Made by a program: the position numbers and the translations under genes. Of a stretch of DNA of 64,000 bases, positions 16,010 to 23,842 are shown piece after piece (position 1 is the stretch's first letter; each line of letters starts with the position of its first letter). This DNA is from Actinomadura luzonensis (GTDB taxonomy: Bacteria > Actinomycetota > Actinomycetes > Streptosporangiales > Streptosporangiaceae). Under the pieces are notes generated by a model. That model did not search any database. It saw only the letters and a list, made by a program, of their open reading frames with translations, and had not been told where the DNA came from. The stretch spans positions 1,178,001 to 1,242,000 of the forward strand of contig NZ_JAKRKC020000002.1 in the NCBI RefSeq assembly GCF_022664455.2, given 5' to 3'.

Positions 16010-17278
16010 ATGTTCAACGATACCGTCGAAGGTATGGAAACCGACCTCAAGGACCACGTCCGCGGCGCCGACGCCGCGGCCGTCATGGCGCTGCTGCCCG
16101 GCCGCCCGCGTCTGCTCGCCCTGGGCGAGCCCACCCACGGCGAGGACACCCTCCTCACGCTCCGCAACGAGCTGTTCCGGCAGCTCGTCGAGCAGCACGG
16201 CTACCGCACGATCGTGCTGGAGAGCCACTGCCTGCGCGCCCTGGTCGTGGACGACTACGTCACCGGCGGCGACGGCGACCTCGACGAGGTGATGGAACGC
16301 GGGTTCAGCCACGGCTGGGGCGCGGCCCCCGGCAACCGCGAGCTCGTCGCCTGGCTGCGCGCCCACAACGAGGGGCGGCCGGCCGCCGAGCGGGTGCGCT
16401 TCGCCGGCATGGACGGCCCCATGGAGATCACCCACGCCGAGAGCCCCCGGCAGGCGCTCACCGAGCTGTACGCCCACCTCGCGGCCGCCCTGGACGCCGT
16501 GCTGCTGCCCTGCACCGCCGGGACGCTCGACCGCCTGCTCGGCCCCGACGAGGCGTGGGCCGAGCCCGCCGCCATGCGGGACCCGTCCCGGTCGATCGGG
16601 CGCTCGCCCGCCGCCACGGAGCTGCGGCTGCTCGCCGACGAGCTGGTGACGCTGCTCGACGCGCACGCGCCGCGCCTGATCGCGGCGTCCTCGCGCGAGG
16701 AGTGGGAGCGGGCCCGCCTGTACGGCCGGGCCGCCACCGGCCTGCTGCGCTACCACCACGCGATGGCCGGCGACGGCCCGGCCCGCTTCGCCCGGCTGTC
16801 GAGCCTGCGCGACACGCTGATGGCCGGCCACCTGCTCGCCCTGACCGAGCAGGTGACCGGGCAGGTGACCGGGCAGGCGGCCGGGCGCGGCCCGGTGCTG
16901 GTCCACGCGCACAACCTGCACCTGCAGCGGCACGCCGGCACCATGCGGATGGACGGCCACACGCTGGAGTGGTGGGGCGCGGGCGCCATCGCCGCCGCCC
17001 ACCTCGGCCCGGACTACGCCTTCCTGGCCACGGCCCTCGGCACCATCCGCCACCAGGGCGTGGACACGCCGCCGCCGGACACCGTCGAAGGGCTGCTGTA
17101 CGGGCTGCCGGACGACCCCCTGGTGGTCGACGGCCGGCGGCTGGCCGCCTCCCTCGCCGCCGCGCCGCCCGCCCCCCGCGAGTCGCCCTGGTTCGGCTAC
17201 TTCCCGCTGGAGGCCGCCCACCTGACCACGAGCGACGGCATCGTGTTCGTCAAGGACATGCCGGACCGCCAGCCGTAG
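16010..17278 (+). CDS. Erythromycin esterase family protein
   Basis: About 422 residues. The conserved LALGEPTHGED (His43, Glu45) near the N-terminus, VLESHCLRALVVDDY, FAGMDGP, the RDTLMAGH helix and HAHNLHLQR are the Ere-family residues around the active site. Characterised Ere enzymes hydrolyse macrolide lactones, but many family members are of unknown substrate, so macrolide resistance is not established. ATG 16010 (AAGG ten bases upstream) or ATG 16034 could be the start. Cytoplasmic, single gene. Confidence 0.88.
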   Translation: MFNDTVEGMETDLKDHVRGADAAAVMALLPGRPRLLALGEPTHGEDTLLTLRNELFRQLVEQHGYRTIVLESHCLRALVVDDYVTGGDGDLDEVMERGFSHGWGAAPGNRELVAWLRAHNEGRPAAERVRFAGMDGPMEITHAESPRQALTELYAHLAAALDAVLLPCTAGTLDRLLGPDEAWAEPAAMRDPSRSIGRSPAATELRLLADELVTLLDAHAPRLIAASSREEWERARLYGRAATGLLRYHHAMAGDGPARFARLSSLRDTLMAGHLLALTEQVTGQVTGQAAGRGPVLVHAHNLHLQRHAGTMRMDGHTLEWWGAGAIAAAHLGPDYAFLATALGTIRHQGVDTPPPDTVEGLLYGLPDDPLVVDGRRLAASLAAAPPAPRESPWFGYFPLEAAHLTTSDGIVFVKDMPDRQP

Positions 17279-17385
17279 TCATCACGAGCGCCGGGACGCG
17301 CCGGGCCGCGCGAATGCGGAGCATCCCTGCCCTGGGCGGTTACTGTGCGTAGTGGATCAGTGTCGCCCTTGTCATAGGAATGCTC

Positions 17386-17916
17386 ATGCGTACTCGCCTG
17401 ACCGTTTTGCTGGCCGCCGCAGCCCTCGCGGGCTGCGGCACCGCCCCGACGAACACCGCGGCCGTCGCGCCGCACACCGACGCGCAGCCGTCCGAGCAGG
17501 ACAAGACCTGGCTGCGCACCATCCACGAGGGCAACATGGCCGAGATCCAGGTCGGCCGCCTGGCGGAGGGCAAAGGCTCGGCGAAGGAGGTAAAGTCGAT
17601 CGGCAAGATGCTGATCGACGACCACACCGCGCTCGACCAGAAGGTCACCCAGGCTGCCACGCAGCTCGGCGTCGACCTGCCCACCTCGCCCTCCGCCGAC
17701 CAGCGCGCGCTGTCCGACAAGCTGCGCGAGACCACCGGCGCCGACTTCGACCAGGACTTCCTGGCCGGCATGACGAAGTCGCACAACGCCGCGATCAAGG
17801 CCACCAAGAAGCAGATCTCCGACGGCTCGTCCCAGGCCGTCGTGGCGCTGGCCAAGGAGGCCCAGCCCAAGCTGGAGGAGCATCTGGCGGCGCTGAAGAA
17901 GGCGCATGGCGGCTGA
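17386..17916 (+). CDS. DUF4142 domain lipoprotein
   Basis: 176 residues. A lipoprotein signal peptide ends in the lipobox LAGC (Cys about residue 18). The mature part is a DUF4142 helical domain: KTWLRTIHEGNMAEIQVG, MLIDDHTALDQKV and a closing amphipathic helix. It is a paralogue of 6786-7349; both share an xxWLRxxHxGNxAEI opening, but this one is membrane-anchored. ATG 17386 is preferred to 17380 because AGGA (17376-17379) is six bases away. It overlaps the next gene by 11 bases. Confidence 0.88.
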   Translation: MRTRLTVLLAAAALAGCGTAPTNTAAVAPHTDAQPSEQDKTWLRTIHEGNMAEIQVGRLAEGKGSAKEVKSIGKMLIDDHTALDQKVTQAATQLGVDLPTSPSADQRALSDKLRETTGADFDQDFLAGMTKSHNAAIKATKKQISDGSSQAVVALAKEAQPKLEEHLAALKKAHGG

Positions 17917-18541
17917 CCCGGCTCCGCCTCTCGCCCGCCTGGCCGCGCGGCTGGGGGCCCGGCTGCGGCGCGGCCGGGCCCTGCACCCGCGCGGCCTGCT
18001 GCTGCGGGGCACGCTCACCGTCGAGGCCGCCCGGCTCGGTGAGCCCGGCGACCACGAGGTGCCCGTGCGCCTGTCCAAGGGCGCCTCGCTGCCCGGCCGC
18101 CTGCCCGACGTGCTGGGCCTGGCCGTCCGGCTGCCGAACGGCGTGGACCTGCTGCTGTCCACCGCGCTGGGGCCGCTGCCCTGGCCCCGGCCGGGCTTCA
18201 CCGCCGGCCCCTACTCCAGCATCGCCAAGTACGTGTACGGCACCTGCCGCCACCTCCTGGTGGCCCGCCCCGAGGGCCCGCCGGTGCCCGCCGACCCCGC
18301 GCTGCTGCCCCGGGCCCTGACGCGCGGCCCGCTGGTGTTCCACCTGTGGGCGGGCGGCCGCTACCTCGGCCGGCTCCGCGTCCACACCGCGCTGCCGGGG
18401 CAGGACCTCACCTTCGACCCCGTGCTCAACAGCCGGCCCGACCTGCGTCCGGCGCCCCGCTGGCTGGGACGGTTGCGGCAGGCCGCGTACGAGGGGTCAC
18501 GCGAGGGCCGCGACGCCTCCCTGGCCCGCACCTCGGACTAG
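17906..18541 (+). CDS. Catalase-fold protein without obvious heme site
   Basis: 211 residues. The block ALHPRGLLLRGTL, then VPVRLSKGASLPGRLPDVLGLAVRLP, resembles the catalase beta-barrel core where HPKG and RFS appear in true catalases. The catalytic His environment and the distal heme-ligand Tyr motif are not seen, and the length is less than half a catalase. It may be a catalase-superfamily domain used for something else. ATG 17906 overlaps the DUF4142 lipoprotein by 11 bases, so the two are co-translated. The stop codon lies within a 17-bp tandem repeat. Confidence 0.6.
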   Translation: MAADPAPPLARLAARLGARLRRGRALHPRGLLLRGTLTVEAARLGEPGDHEVPVRLSKGASLPGRLPDVLGLAVRLPNGVDLLLSTALGPLPWPRPGFTAGPYSSIAKYVYGTCRHLLVARPEGPPVPADPALLPRALTRGPLVFHLWAGGRYLGRLRVHTALPGQDLTFDPVLNSRPDLRPAPRWLGRLRQAAYEGSREGRDASLARTSD

Positions 18542-18574
18542 CCCGCGCCTCGGACCAGCCCGCACCTTGGACCA
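18524..18574. repeat. Three 17-bp tandem repeats across a stop codon
   Basis: Units GCCCGCACCTCGGACTA, GCCCGCGCCTCGGACCA and GCCCGCACCTTGGACCA run head to tail (18524-18540, 18541-18557, 18558-18574). The catalase-fold gene's TAG (18539-18541) spans the junction of the first two units. Confidence 0.85.
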
Positions 18575-18619
18575 GGACGAAAAACTCCGCCCGCGGAGGT
18601 GTGCCTCGGCGGTGATATG

Positions 18620-18625
18620 GGGTAT
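18620..18625 (+). promoter_or_regulatory. Possible stress-sigma (SigB-like) -10 element
   Basis: GGGTAT, the -10 form used by Streptomyces SigB-type factors, lies 42 bases upstream of the PRC-barrel start. The -35 match is weak (a GTGT at 18599-18602, spacing slightly long), so this is tentative. Confidence 0.3.
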
Positions 18626-18667
18626 TTGTCCAGTTTGAACCAAGGTCGCCACCTCGGGGGGAAGCTC

Positions 18668-19033
18668 GTGGCCACGCAGACGGAGATCCGCACCCTGCTC
18701 GAATGCCACGTCGTCGGCTGCGACGGCGAGCCGCTCGGCCGGGTCGGGCAGGTGTATCTCAACGACCACACCGGCCGCGCCGAATGGGTCACCGTGCGCG
18801 GGGGATTCCTCGGCATGCGGCAGACTTTCGTGCCGCTCGCCGGCAGTCATCGCACGGCGGGCGAAATCGTCCTCGCCTTCGACGGCGAGAAAGTCAGGAC
18901 AGCGCCGGGCGTCGCCGTGGACGGCCTGCTGACCGCGCCGGAGGAGGTCGCCCTTTATCGTCATTACGGCCTGGGCCCGGCCGTCCCGGCGCCGCGCACC
19001 GGCCGCCATGACCGGCTCGGCCTGGACATCTGA
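18668..19033 (+). CDS. PRC-barrel domain protein
   Basis: About 121 residues. Residues ~10-85 form a PRC-barrel: CHVVGCDGEPLGRVGQVYLNDHTG, then EWVTVRGGFLG, QTFVPLAG and ALYRHYGL at the end. PRC-barrels occur in RNA maturation and photosystem proteins and, in actinomycetes, in small stress-linked proteins of unknown role. GTG 18668 is chosen: the G-rich stretch before it serves as ribosome site, and residues upstream of it are not conserved-looking. Convergent with the sialidase-like gene. Confidence 0.82.
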   Translation: MATQTEIRTLLECHVVGCDGEPLGRVGQVYLNDHTGRAEWVTVRGGFLGMRQTFVPLAGSHRTAGEIVLAFDGEKVRTAPGVAVDGLLTAPEEVALYRHYGLGPAVPAPRTGRHDRLGLDI

Positions 19034-19066
19034 CCAAATTTTCCGACAAGGCGGAAATGTTGGAGT

Positions 19067-20794
19067 TCAGTCGGCATAAAGCTCGACCTCGTTCAGCATT
19101 GCGCACCTCGGGCCGATTTCCGGCTCGCAGTCCCGCGACGGCGTGAGCACGATTTTCACGTGCCGCCCCGTTTCCGCCACCCGCTCATAACGCATCGCGT
19201 AATCCGTGCGGTCCTTGACGGTGAGCACCGGTTCGCCCCACGCCCGCCCGTCCCGCGAGACGTACACGCGGGCGCCCGCCGGATGCCCGGGGCGCAGGCT
19301 CAGGCCGACCAGGCCGAGCCGGTACTGCCGGTCCAGGTGCAGCACGTACCTGGCCGGCCGGGCCCGCGGGCCGCCCGCGCGCGCGTCGCGCATGACCGCG
19401 CTCGACCAGTAGGCGGTGCTGCCGTCCAGCGCGGCCGACGGGCGGGTGCGCGGCCGGTCGGGGGCGCCCCAGCGCAGCGTGGTGGAGACCCGCAGGCCGC
19501 CGCGCCGGTGCATCGCGGCCAGGTCCAGGCGGCCGGGCGCGGGCGGGGCCAGGTCGAACAGCCGGCGCTTGACCGCGTACCAGCCGCCCTCCTCGAAGCG
19601 GCCGTGCGCGGGGCAGGCCGTCTCGTCGAGCAGCCCGTCCGCCCCCACCCCGGCCAGCTTGCAGTTGTCGAACACCTGGATCAGCCGGTGCGGGCCGAGC
19701 GCCGCCACGCCGGTGTAGCCGGAGGAGCCGTGCGTGTCCCACACCCCGTCCCGGTTGTGGTACGTCACCTGCGGCTCCCGCCACTCGTAGCCGAGCCCGT
19801 TCGGCGAGAAGGCGAGCCAGTCGTCCGGCCGCCCCGCGCTCAGCACGAGCATCCCGCCCGGCATGAGCAGCAGTCGCGGCGCCACGCCGCGCACCACGCA
19901 GTCCATCCCGGCCAGGCGCAGGTCGCTCACCGCGGTCCAGGTGCGGCCGCCGTCCACCGAGCGGGCCTGGTGCAGCGTCGAGAAGCGGCCGCCGTCGCGG
20001 CGGACCACCGCGAGCAGGGTGCCGTCCGCGACCTGCGCAAGCGCGGCCTCGTTGTAGGCGAACCCCTGCTCGGGGCGGGCGATCACGCCGCGCCGGGCGA
20101 AGGTGCGGCCGCCGTCGCGGCTGGCGTACACCTCGGCCTGGTAGGTGCCGGTGTCCTGGTAACGGGCGTAGACGGTGATCAGGATCGTGCCGTCGGCGAG
20201 CTGCACCGGCACGCCGTGCGCGGCCCCGCCGGGCAGCAGCTCGCCCGGCGTGCTCAGCGCCGCCTCCGCGCGCACCCAGTCCTCGGCCTCGGCGGAGGAC
20301 GAGGTCAGCACGCCCAGCAGCGCCGTGTGCGGCCCGGTCCGCCGCAGGTAGTACTCCGTGGCGAAGTACCGGCCGTCCAGCAGCTCGACCGGCGACTCGC
20401 GCAGCGGCGTCGCCCCGGACGGGCCGAACGTCACGCCGCCGTCCATGGACACGGCGGCCTCGCTGGTGAGGGTGACCACCTTGTCGACGTTCGTGGTGAA
20501 CGTGGTGATCACCTTCTGCGCGGGCCGGCCGCGCCGGTCCACCACGTCCAGGGCCGAGACGTTGGGGAAGCCCGCGAAGTCCAGCCGCTCGGGCTCGGCC
20601 GGCTCGCGCTCGGCGGGCGGCGGATTCGGATGAATCCAGTCTGGTGAGGAAGCACTGGCGATCAGGTTAGGGGCCGACGTCGGGGAGTGATCCGGTAGCA
20701 GGCAGTAGCCGCCTCCTGCCTGCGCCGCGTCCACGGCCACGGGCACGGCGGAGGCGGCCACCACGGCCGCGACCACGGCTCTGGGCACCGGCAC
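19067..20794 (-). CDS. Secreted sialidase-like (BNR) protein with C-terminal beta-sandwich
   Basis: About 575 residues. A signal peptide (VPRAVVAAVVAASAVPVAVDA) is followed by a six-bladed propeller with Asp-box repeats SMDGGVTFG, SRDGGRTFA and SVDGGRTWT, then a C-terminal discoidin-like sandwich (~430-575; RPSAALDGSTAYWSSA, LSLRPGHPAGARVYVSRDG). Sialidase-family propellers cleave sialic acid or act on other glycans; the arginine triad was not confirmed, so the substrate is open. GTG 20794 is chosen over GTG 20821 because AGGAG lies seven bases before it. A short hairpin (19040-19057) follows the stop. Confidence 0.82.
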   Translation of the reverse strand: MPVPRAVVAAVVAASAVPVAVDAAQAGGGYCLLPDHSPTSAPNLIASASSPDWIHPNPPPAEREPAEPERLDFAGFPNVSALDVVDRRGRPAQKVITTFTTNVDKVVTLTSEAAVSMDGGVTFGPSGATPLRESPVELLDGRYFATEYYLRRTGPHTALLGVLTSSSAEAEDWVRAEAALSTPGELLPGGAAHGVPVQLADGTILITVYARYQDTGTYQAEVYASRDGGRTFARRGVIARPEQGFAYNEAALAQVADGTLLAVVRRDGGRFSTLHQARSVDGGRTWTAVSDLRLAGMDCVVRGVAPRLLLMPGGMLVLSAGRPDDWLAFSPNGLGYEWREPQVTYHNRDGVWDTHGSSGYTGVAALGPHRLIQVFDNCKLAGVGADGLLDETACPAHGRFEEGGWYAVKRRLFDLAPPAPGRLDLAAMHRRGGLRVSTTLRWGAPDRPRTRPSAALDGSTAYWSSAVMRDARAGGPRARPARYVLHLDRQYRLGLVGLSLRPGHPAGARVYVSRDGRAWGEPVLTVKDRTDYAMRYERVAETGRHVKIVLTPSRDCEPEIGPRCAMLNEVELYAD

Positions 20795-20939
20795 GGTTCG
20801 GCTCCTCGGATGTTCTCCCACACTTGCGCGACCGTTCGGACTCTAGATCACCCGGCGCCGGTAACCCGGGATTCACCTGCGCGAAGCATGGCCGCGCGGC
20901 GCGTACCTGATCCGCGCCCGGGCAAACATACTCGATCAG

Positions 20940-21011
20940 TTAAGTGCCAGTTGACAGAAAAGCTCCCCATGCCCACGATCAGAGCGGCACTATTAAGTGT
21001 GAATTTACAGA
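20940..21011. promoter_or_regulatory. Two direct repeats and promoter upstream of the flavoenzyme unit
   Basis: TTAAGTGCCAGTTGACAGA (20940-20958) and TTAAGTGTGAATTTACAGA (20993-21011) match at 15 of 19 positions and start 53 bases apart, about five helical turns. TTGACA inside the first copy (20951-20956) with CACGAT 17 bases on (20974-20979) makes a plausible promoter, placing the second copy in the leader. Same-face repeats like this suit an activator or repressor pair. Confidence 0.5.
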
Positions 21012-21048
21012 GCAACGATCCGGCCCGTGGGTCAGGAGGTGGCCTCAG

Positions 21049-22008
21049 ATGAGCGTCGAGCCAAGGGCGGAAGTGGCCCCACAGCGAATGCCGCCCCTCT
21101 GGGACGGCACGGTGCCCGTGGCGCCCGAGACGGCGGCGCAGCAACGCGTCGTCCACCGCATCTGCGCCAGGGTCGCGCCCGAGGGACTGGAGATCGGCGT
21201 CGGCGAGCTGCCGCCCGGCGGCCTGCAGGTGTGGATCGACAGCCCCGTGCCGCCCGCCGAGCAGGAGGCCTGGGTGCTGCACCACCGCATGGCCCGCGAG
21301 GTCTCCCTGGTCGGCTGGCACTGCGAGGCCGACCAGGACCGGCTGCTCGTGCTCGGCTGGAGCGCCGCCTGCCTGCACAACCGGGTCCGGCTGCTGCAGA
21401 GCGGCCTGCGCCGCCTCACCGGCTTCGAGCAGACCGCCCAGCGGGCCGTCCAGATCGAGGGCCAGGACCCCGCCGCCGCCCCCGCCACCGAGATCGTCGC
21501 CGCGACCTGCGCCTCGATCGAGCGCCGGCTCCGCTGGCCCGAGCGGCTGGCCGAGCTCGGCGGCTACGAGCGCAGCTCCGGCCTGGCCCACCTCCAGCTC
21601 CTGCTGGCCCAGGTCATCGGCCTGGAGGCGAAGGTCGCCGCCGCCTGCGAGGAACACCTCGTCATGGCGCGCGTGCTCGCCCGCGCGGTGTGCGAGCACC
21701 ACGCCCGCCACGGCGACCTGCGCCGCGCCCAGCGCGAGGTGCTGGCCGAGACCCGCCGCTGGGTCCACGCCAGCTCCATGATCCGCGGCTCGGCCGCCCG
21801 GCCCGTCCCCGCCGGCGGCCGTCCCCACATGGGGCTCGCCGAGCGCCGCATCGCCGCGAGCGTCATCAACCACAGCGTCGCCGGGCACGGCTTACCCGGG
21901 CTCGTCGATCTCGATCCCGCCGACCACGGCGTCACGCGGGCGACCCCCGCGACCGCCGCCGCCGCTCCCCGGGCCGGGCACGCCGGCCGCGAGGAGGGCG
22001 CGAGCTGA
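21049..22008 (+). CDS. Unknown protein, first gene of the flavoenzyme/small-peptide unit
   Basis: 319 residues, soluble, with no family I recognise. The first ~100 residues are mixed alpha/beta (ICARVAPEGLEIGVGELPPGG, EQEAWVLHHRMAREVSLVGWHCEADQDRLLVLGW), the middle is mainly helical (ASIERRLRWPERLAELGGY, ACEEHLVMARVLARAVCEHHARHG) with a notable number of His, Cys and Glu residues, and the last ~60 are low-complexity. No clear DNA-binding or cofactor motif. ATG 21049 has AGGAGG at 21034-21039, a strong site. It heads a run of five co-directional genes, so it may be a maturation enzyme, a binding protein or a regulator for that unit. Confidence 0.75.
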   Translation: MSVEPRAEVAPQRMPPLWDGTVPVAPETAAQQRVVHRICARVAPEGLEIGVGELPPGGLQVWIDSPVPPAEQEAWVLHHRMAREVSLVGWHCEADQDRLLVLGWSAACLHNRVRLLQSGLRRLTGFEQTAQRAVQIEGQDPAAAPATEIVAATCASIERRLRWPERLAELGGYERSSGLAHLQLLLAQVIGLEAKVAAACEEHLVMARVLARAVCEHHARHGDLRRAQREVLAETRRWVHASSMIRGSAARPVPAGGRPHMGLAERRIAASVINHSVAGHGLPGLVDLDPADHGVTRATPATAAAAPRAGHAGREEGAS

Positions 22009-22082
22009 CCCAGACGCCGCTCAACGGCGAGCGGCCGACCCCGGAAGAACCCCGCCCCACATCCGGTGAGAAAGGCCCCGTC

Positions 22083-22331
22083 ATGCGAACCCCCCCGCAC
22101 CTGCCCGGCCGCGCCCGGCACGAGTCCCTCGACGGCGACGCCCCCCGCCCCCGCCGTCACCCGTACGCCCTGCGCGAGTTCCCCGTGCAGACGCCGCCCC
22201 CCGGCACGCTCGACCTGCCCGAGCTGAGCGCCGCTCCCGACCTGTTCACCGAGCAGCGCCTGCTCGAGATCAGGGAGATGTCACACCAGGCCATCGGCTC
22301 CATCGACGACCTGCTCCAGCACACCGCCTGA
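22083..22331 (+). CDS. 82-residue small protein, candidate precursor or accessory peptide
   Basis: 82 residues, no cysteine. The N-terminal half is basic and Pro-rich (PPHLPGRARHES, RPRRHPYALREFPVQTPPPG), followed by TLDLPELSAAPDLFTEQRL and an amphipathic helix ending SIDDLLQHTA. ATG 22083 has AAAGG seven bases upstream. It lies 74 bases after the unknown 319-aa gene and 17 bases before the flavoprotein oxidase. Size, composition and position would suit a ribosomal peptide precursor or a small partner of the oxidase, but no known RiPP leader or core motif is recognisable. Confidence 0.65.
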   Translation: MRTPPHLPGRARHESLDGDAPRPRRHPYALREFPVQTPPPGTLDLPELSAAPDLFTEQRLLEIREMSHQAIGSIDDLLQHTA

Positions 22332-22348
22332 AAGGAACCGAGACCACC

Positions 22349-23749
22349 ATGCAGGAGTTGACGCGAGTCGAGCTGATGCCGCGTGACGTCGGAGGCCACC
22401 AGCCACGCTCCATCGCCGGCACCGAGTCCCCGCGCACCCTCGACGAGGTCCGCGCCCTCGTCCGCGCCGCCAGCGCCAGCCGGCACCGGCTCTACCCCAT
22501 CAGCACCGGCAAGAACTGGGGCATGGGCTCGGCCATGCCGGTCACCGACGACAACGTCGTGGTGAACCTCAGCGGCATGAACCGCATCCGCGGCATCGAC
22601 CTGGAGACCGGCTTCGCGATCATCGAGCCGGGCGTGACGCAGCGGCAGCTCGCCGAGGCGCTGCGGGACACCCCCTGGATGCTGAACGTCACCAACTCCT
22701 GCGCCGACACCTCCGTGGTGGGCAACGCCCTCGACCGCGGCGACGGCACCTTCCGCTCCCGCGTCCACGACGTGGCCGGGCTGGAGGCCGTGCTCGCCGA
22801 CGGCAGCGTCGTCACCACCGGCGGGCTCGACCCGGCCGGGCGCTACCACGGCCGCGTCGCCGGGCCCGACCTGACGGCCGCGTTCGTGCAGCACAACCTC
22901 GGCATCGTCACCGCCATGGCGGTCGCGCTGGTGCCGCGCCCCGAGACCATCGGCATGGTCTACGGCCGGCTGCCGCGCCACCAGGCCGCCGTCGCGCTCG
23001 ACGCGGTCGCCGGGTTCGTGCGCCGCGGCAACCCCGCCGACGGCATGCTGCGGGTCCGCGAGCTGGCGCTGACCCCGGTGGACGGCGGCCACCGGCTGCC
23101 CGCCGGCGTCGACCTGGACACCTTCGCCGTCATGGGGCCGCTGCTCGGCAGCTCCGCCGCGGTCGAGCTGGCCGAGGAGCTGCTGCGCAAGGCGCTGGCC
23201 GAGGTCGAGGGCGCGGAGGCGCTGCAGGTGCTGGACCCGGCCGAGGTCAAGCCCGGCGACCCGCTCCACCCGCGGGCCCTGATGTCGCAGGGCATCCCCA
23301 CCTGCATGGGCGTGCGCAAGGCGCTCGGCGTCGCCTCCTGCGACCTCATCGACGAGGGCGGCCTCGGCTTCCTCGCCCTGATGCCGCTGATGCCGACCGA
23401 CGCCCGCCGCACCGGGCGCATCCTGGACGCCCTGCAGAGCGCCGTGAACGCCCACGGCACCGCCCTCATGGCCGAGTGGAACGTCGTCGGCCGGCACCTG
23501 GCCAACGGCGTCATCCAGATCTTCTTCGACCGCGGCGCCCCCGGCGGCCCGCACCGGGCCCACCAGCTCCGCAACGACGGCAACTGCCTGCTGCGCGCCC
23601 ACGGCTGCGCCATCTACCGCTCCGACATCGACCACGCCGCGGCCGACGTCTGGTCCGAGACCAGCACCGCCAGCCTCGGCATGCTGCACCGGCTCAAGAC
23701 GGCGCTCGACCCCGACGGCCTGCTCTCGCCCGGCCGCTACGGCGCCTGA
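22349..23749 (+). CDS. VAO/PCMH-type FAD-binding oxidase
   Basis: 466 residues. The PCMH FAD-binding domain is clear: YPISTGKNWGMGSAMP, VVVNLSGMNRI, AIIEPGVTQRQL and VGNALDRGDG, followed by a substrate-cap domain and a C-terminal KTALDPDGLLSPGRYG typical of the vanillyl-alcohol oxidase / p-cresol methylhydroxylase group. Such enzymes oxidise phenolic, alcohol or amine substrates, often with covalently bound FAD. ATG 22349 follows AAAGGA. It starts 17 bases after the small peptide gene, so the two are probably translated from one message. Confidence 0.9.
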   Translation: MQELTRVELMPRDVGGHQPRSIAGTESPRTLDEVRALVRAASASRHRLYPISTGKNWGMGSAMPVTDDNVVVNLSGMNRIRGIDLETGFAIIEPGVTQRQLAEALRDTPWMLNVTNSCADTSVVGNALDRGDGTFRSRVHDVAGLEAVLADGSVVTTGGLDPAGRYHGRVAGPDLTAAFVQHNLGIVTAMAVALVPRPETIGMVYGRLPRHQAAVALDAVAGFVRRGNPADGMLRVRELALTPVDGGHRLPAGVDLDTFAVMGPLLGSSAAVELAEELLRKALAEVEGAEALQVLDPAEVKPGDPLHPRALMSQGIPTCMGVRKALGVASCDLIDEGGLGFLALMPLMPTDARRTGRILDALQSAVNAHGTALMAEWNVVGRHLANGVIQIFFDRGAPGGPHRAHQLRNDGNCLLRAHGCAIYRSDIDHAAADVWSETSTASLGMLHRLKTALDPDGLLSPGRYGA

Positions 23750-23842
23750 GCCCCGCCACCATCGACCAGTCCCATCCCCGCCGCCGCGCAGCCGGAGCGC
23801 GCGGCCGGCGCGGACCGACCATAGCTAGCTGGAGGTGACCAC

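Noticed and set aside
16010..17278. Calling the Ere-family protein a macrolide resistance gene
   Set aside because: The conserved residues define the family, but most members have no shown macrolide activity and the context gives no support.
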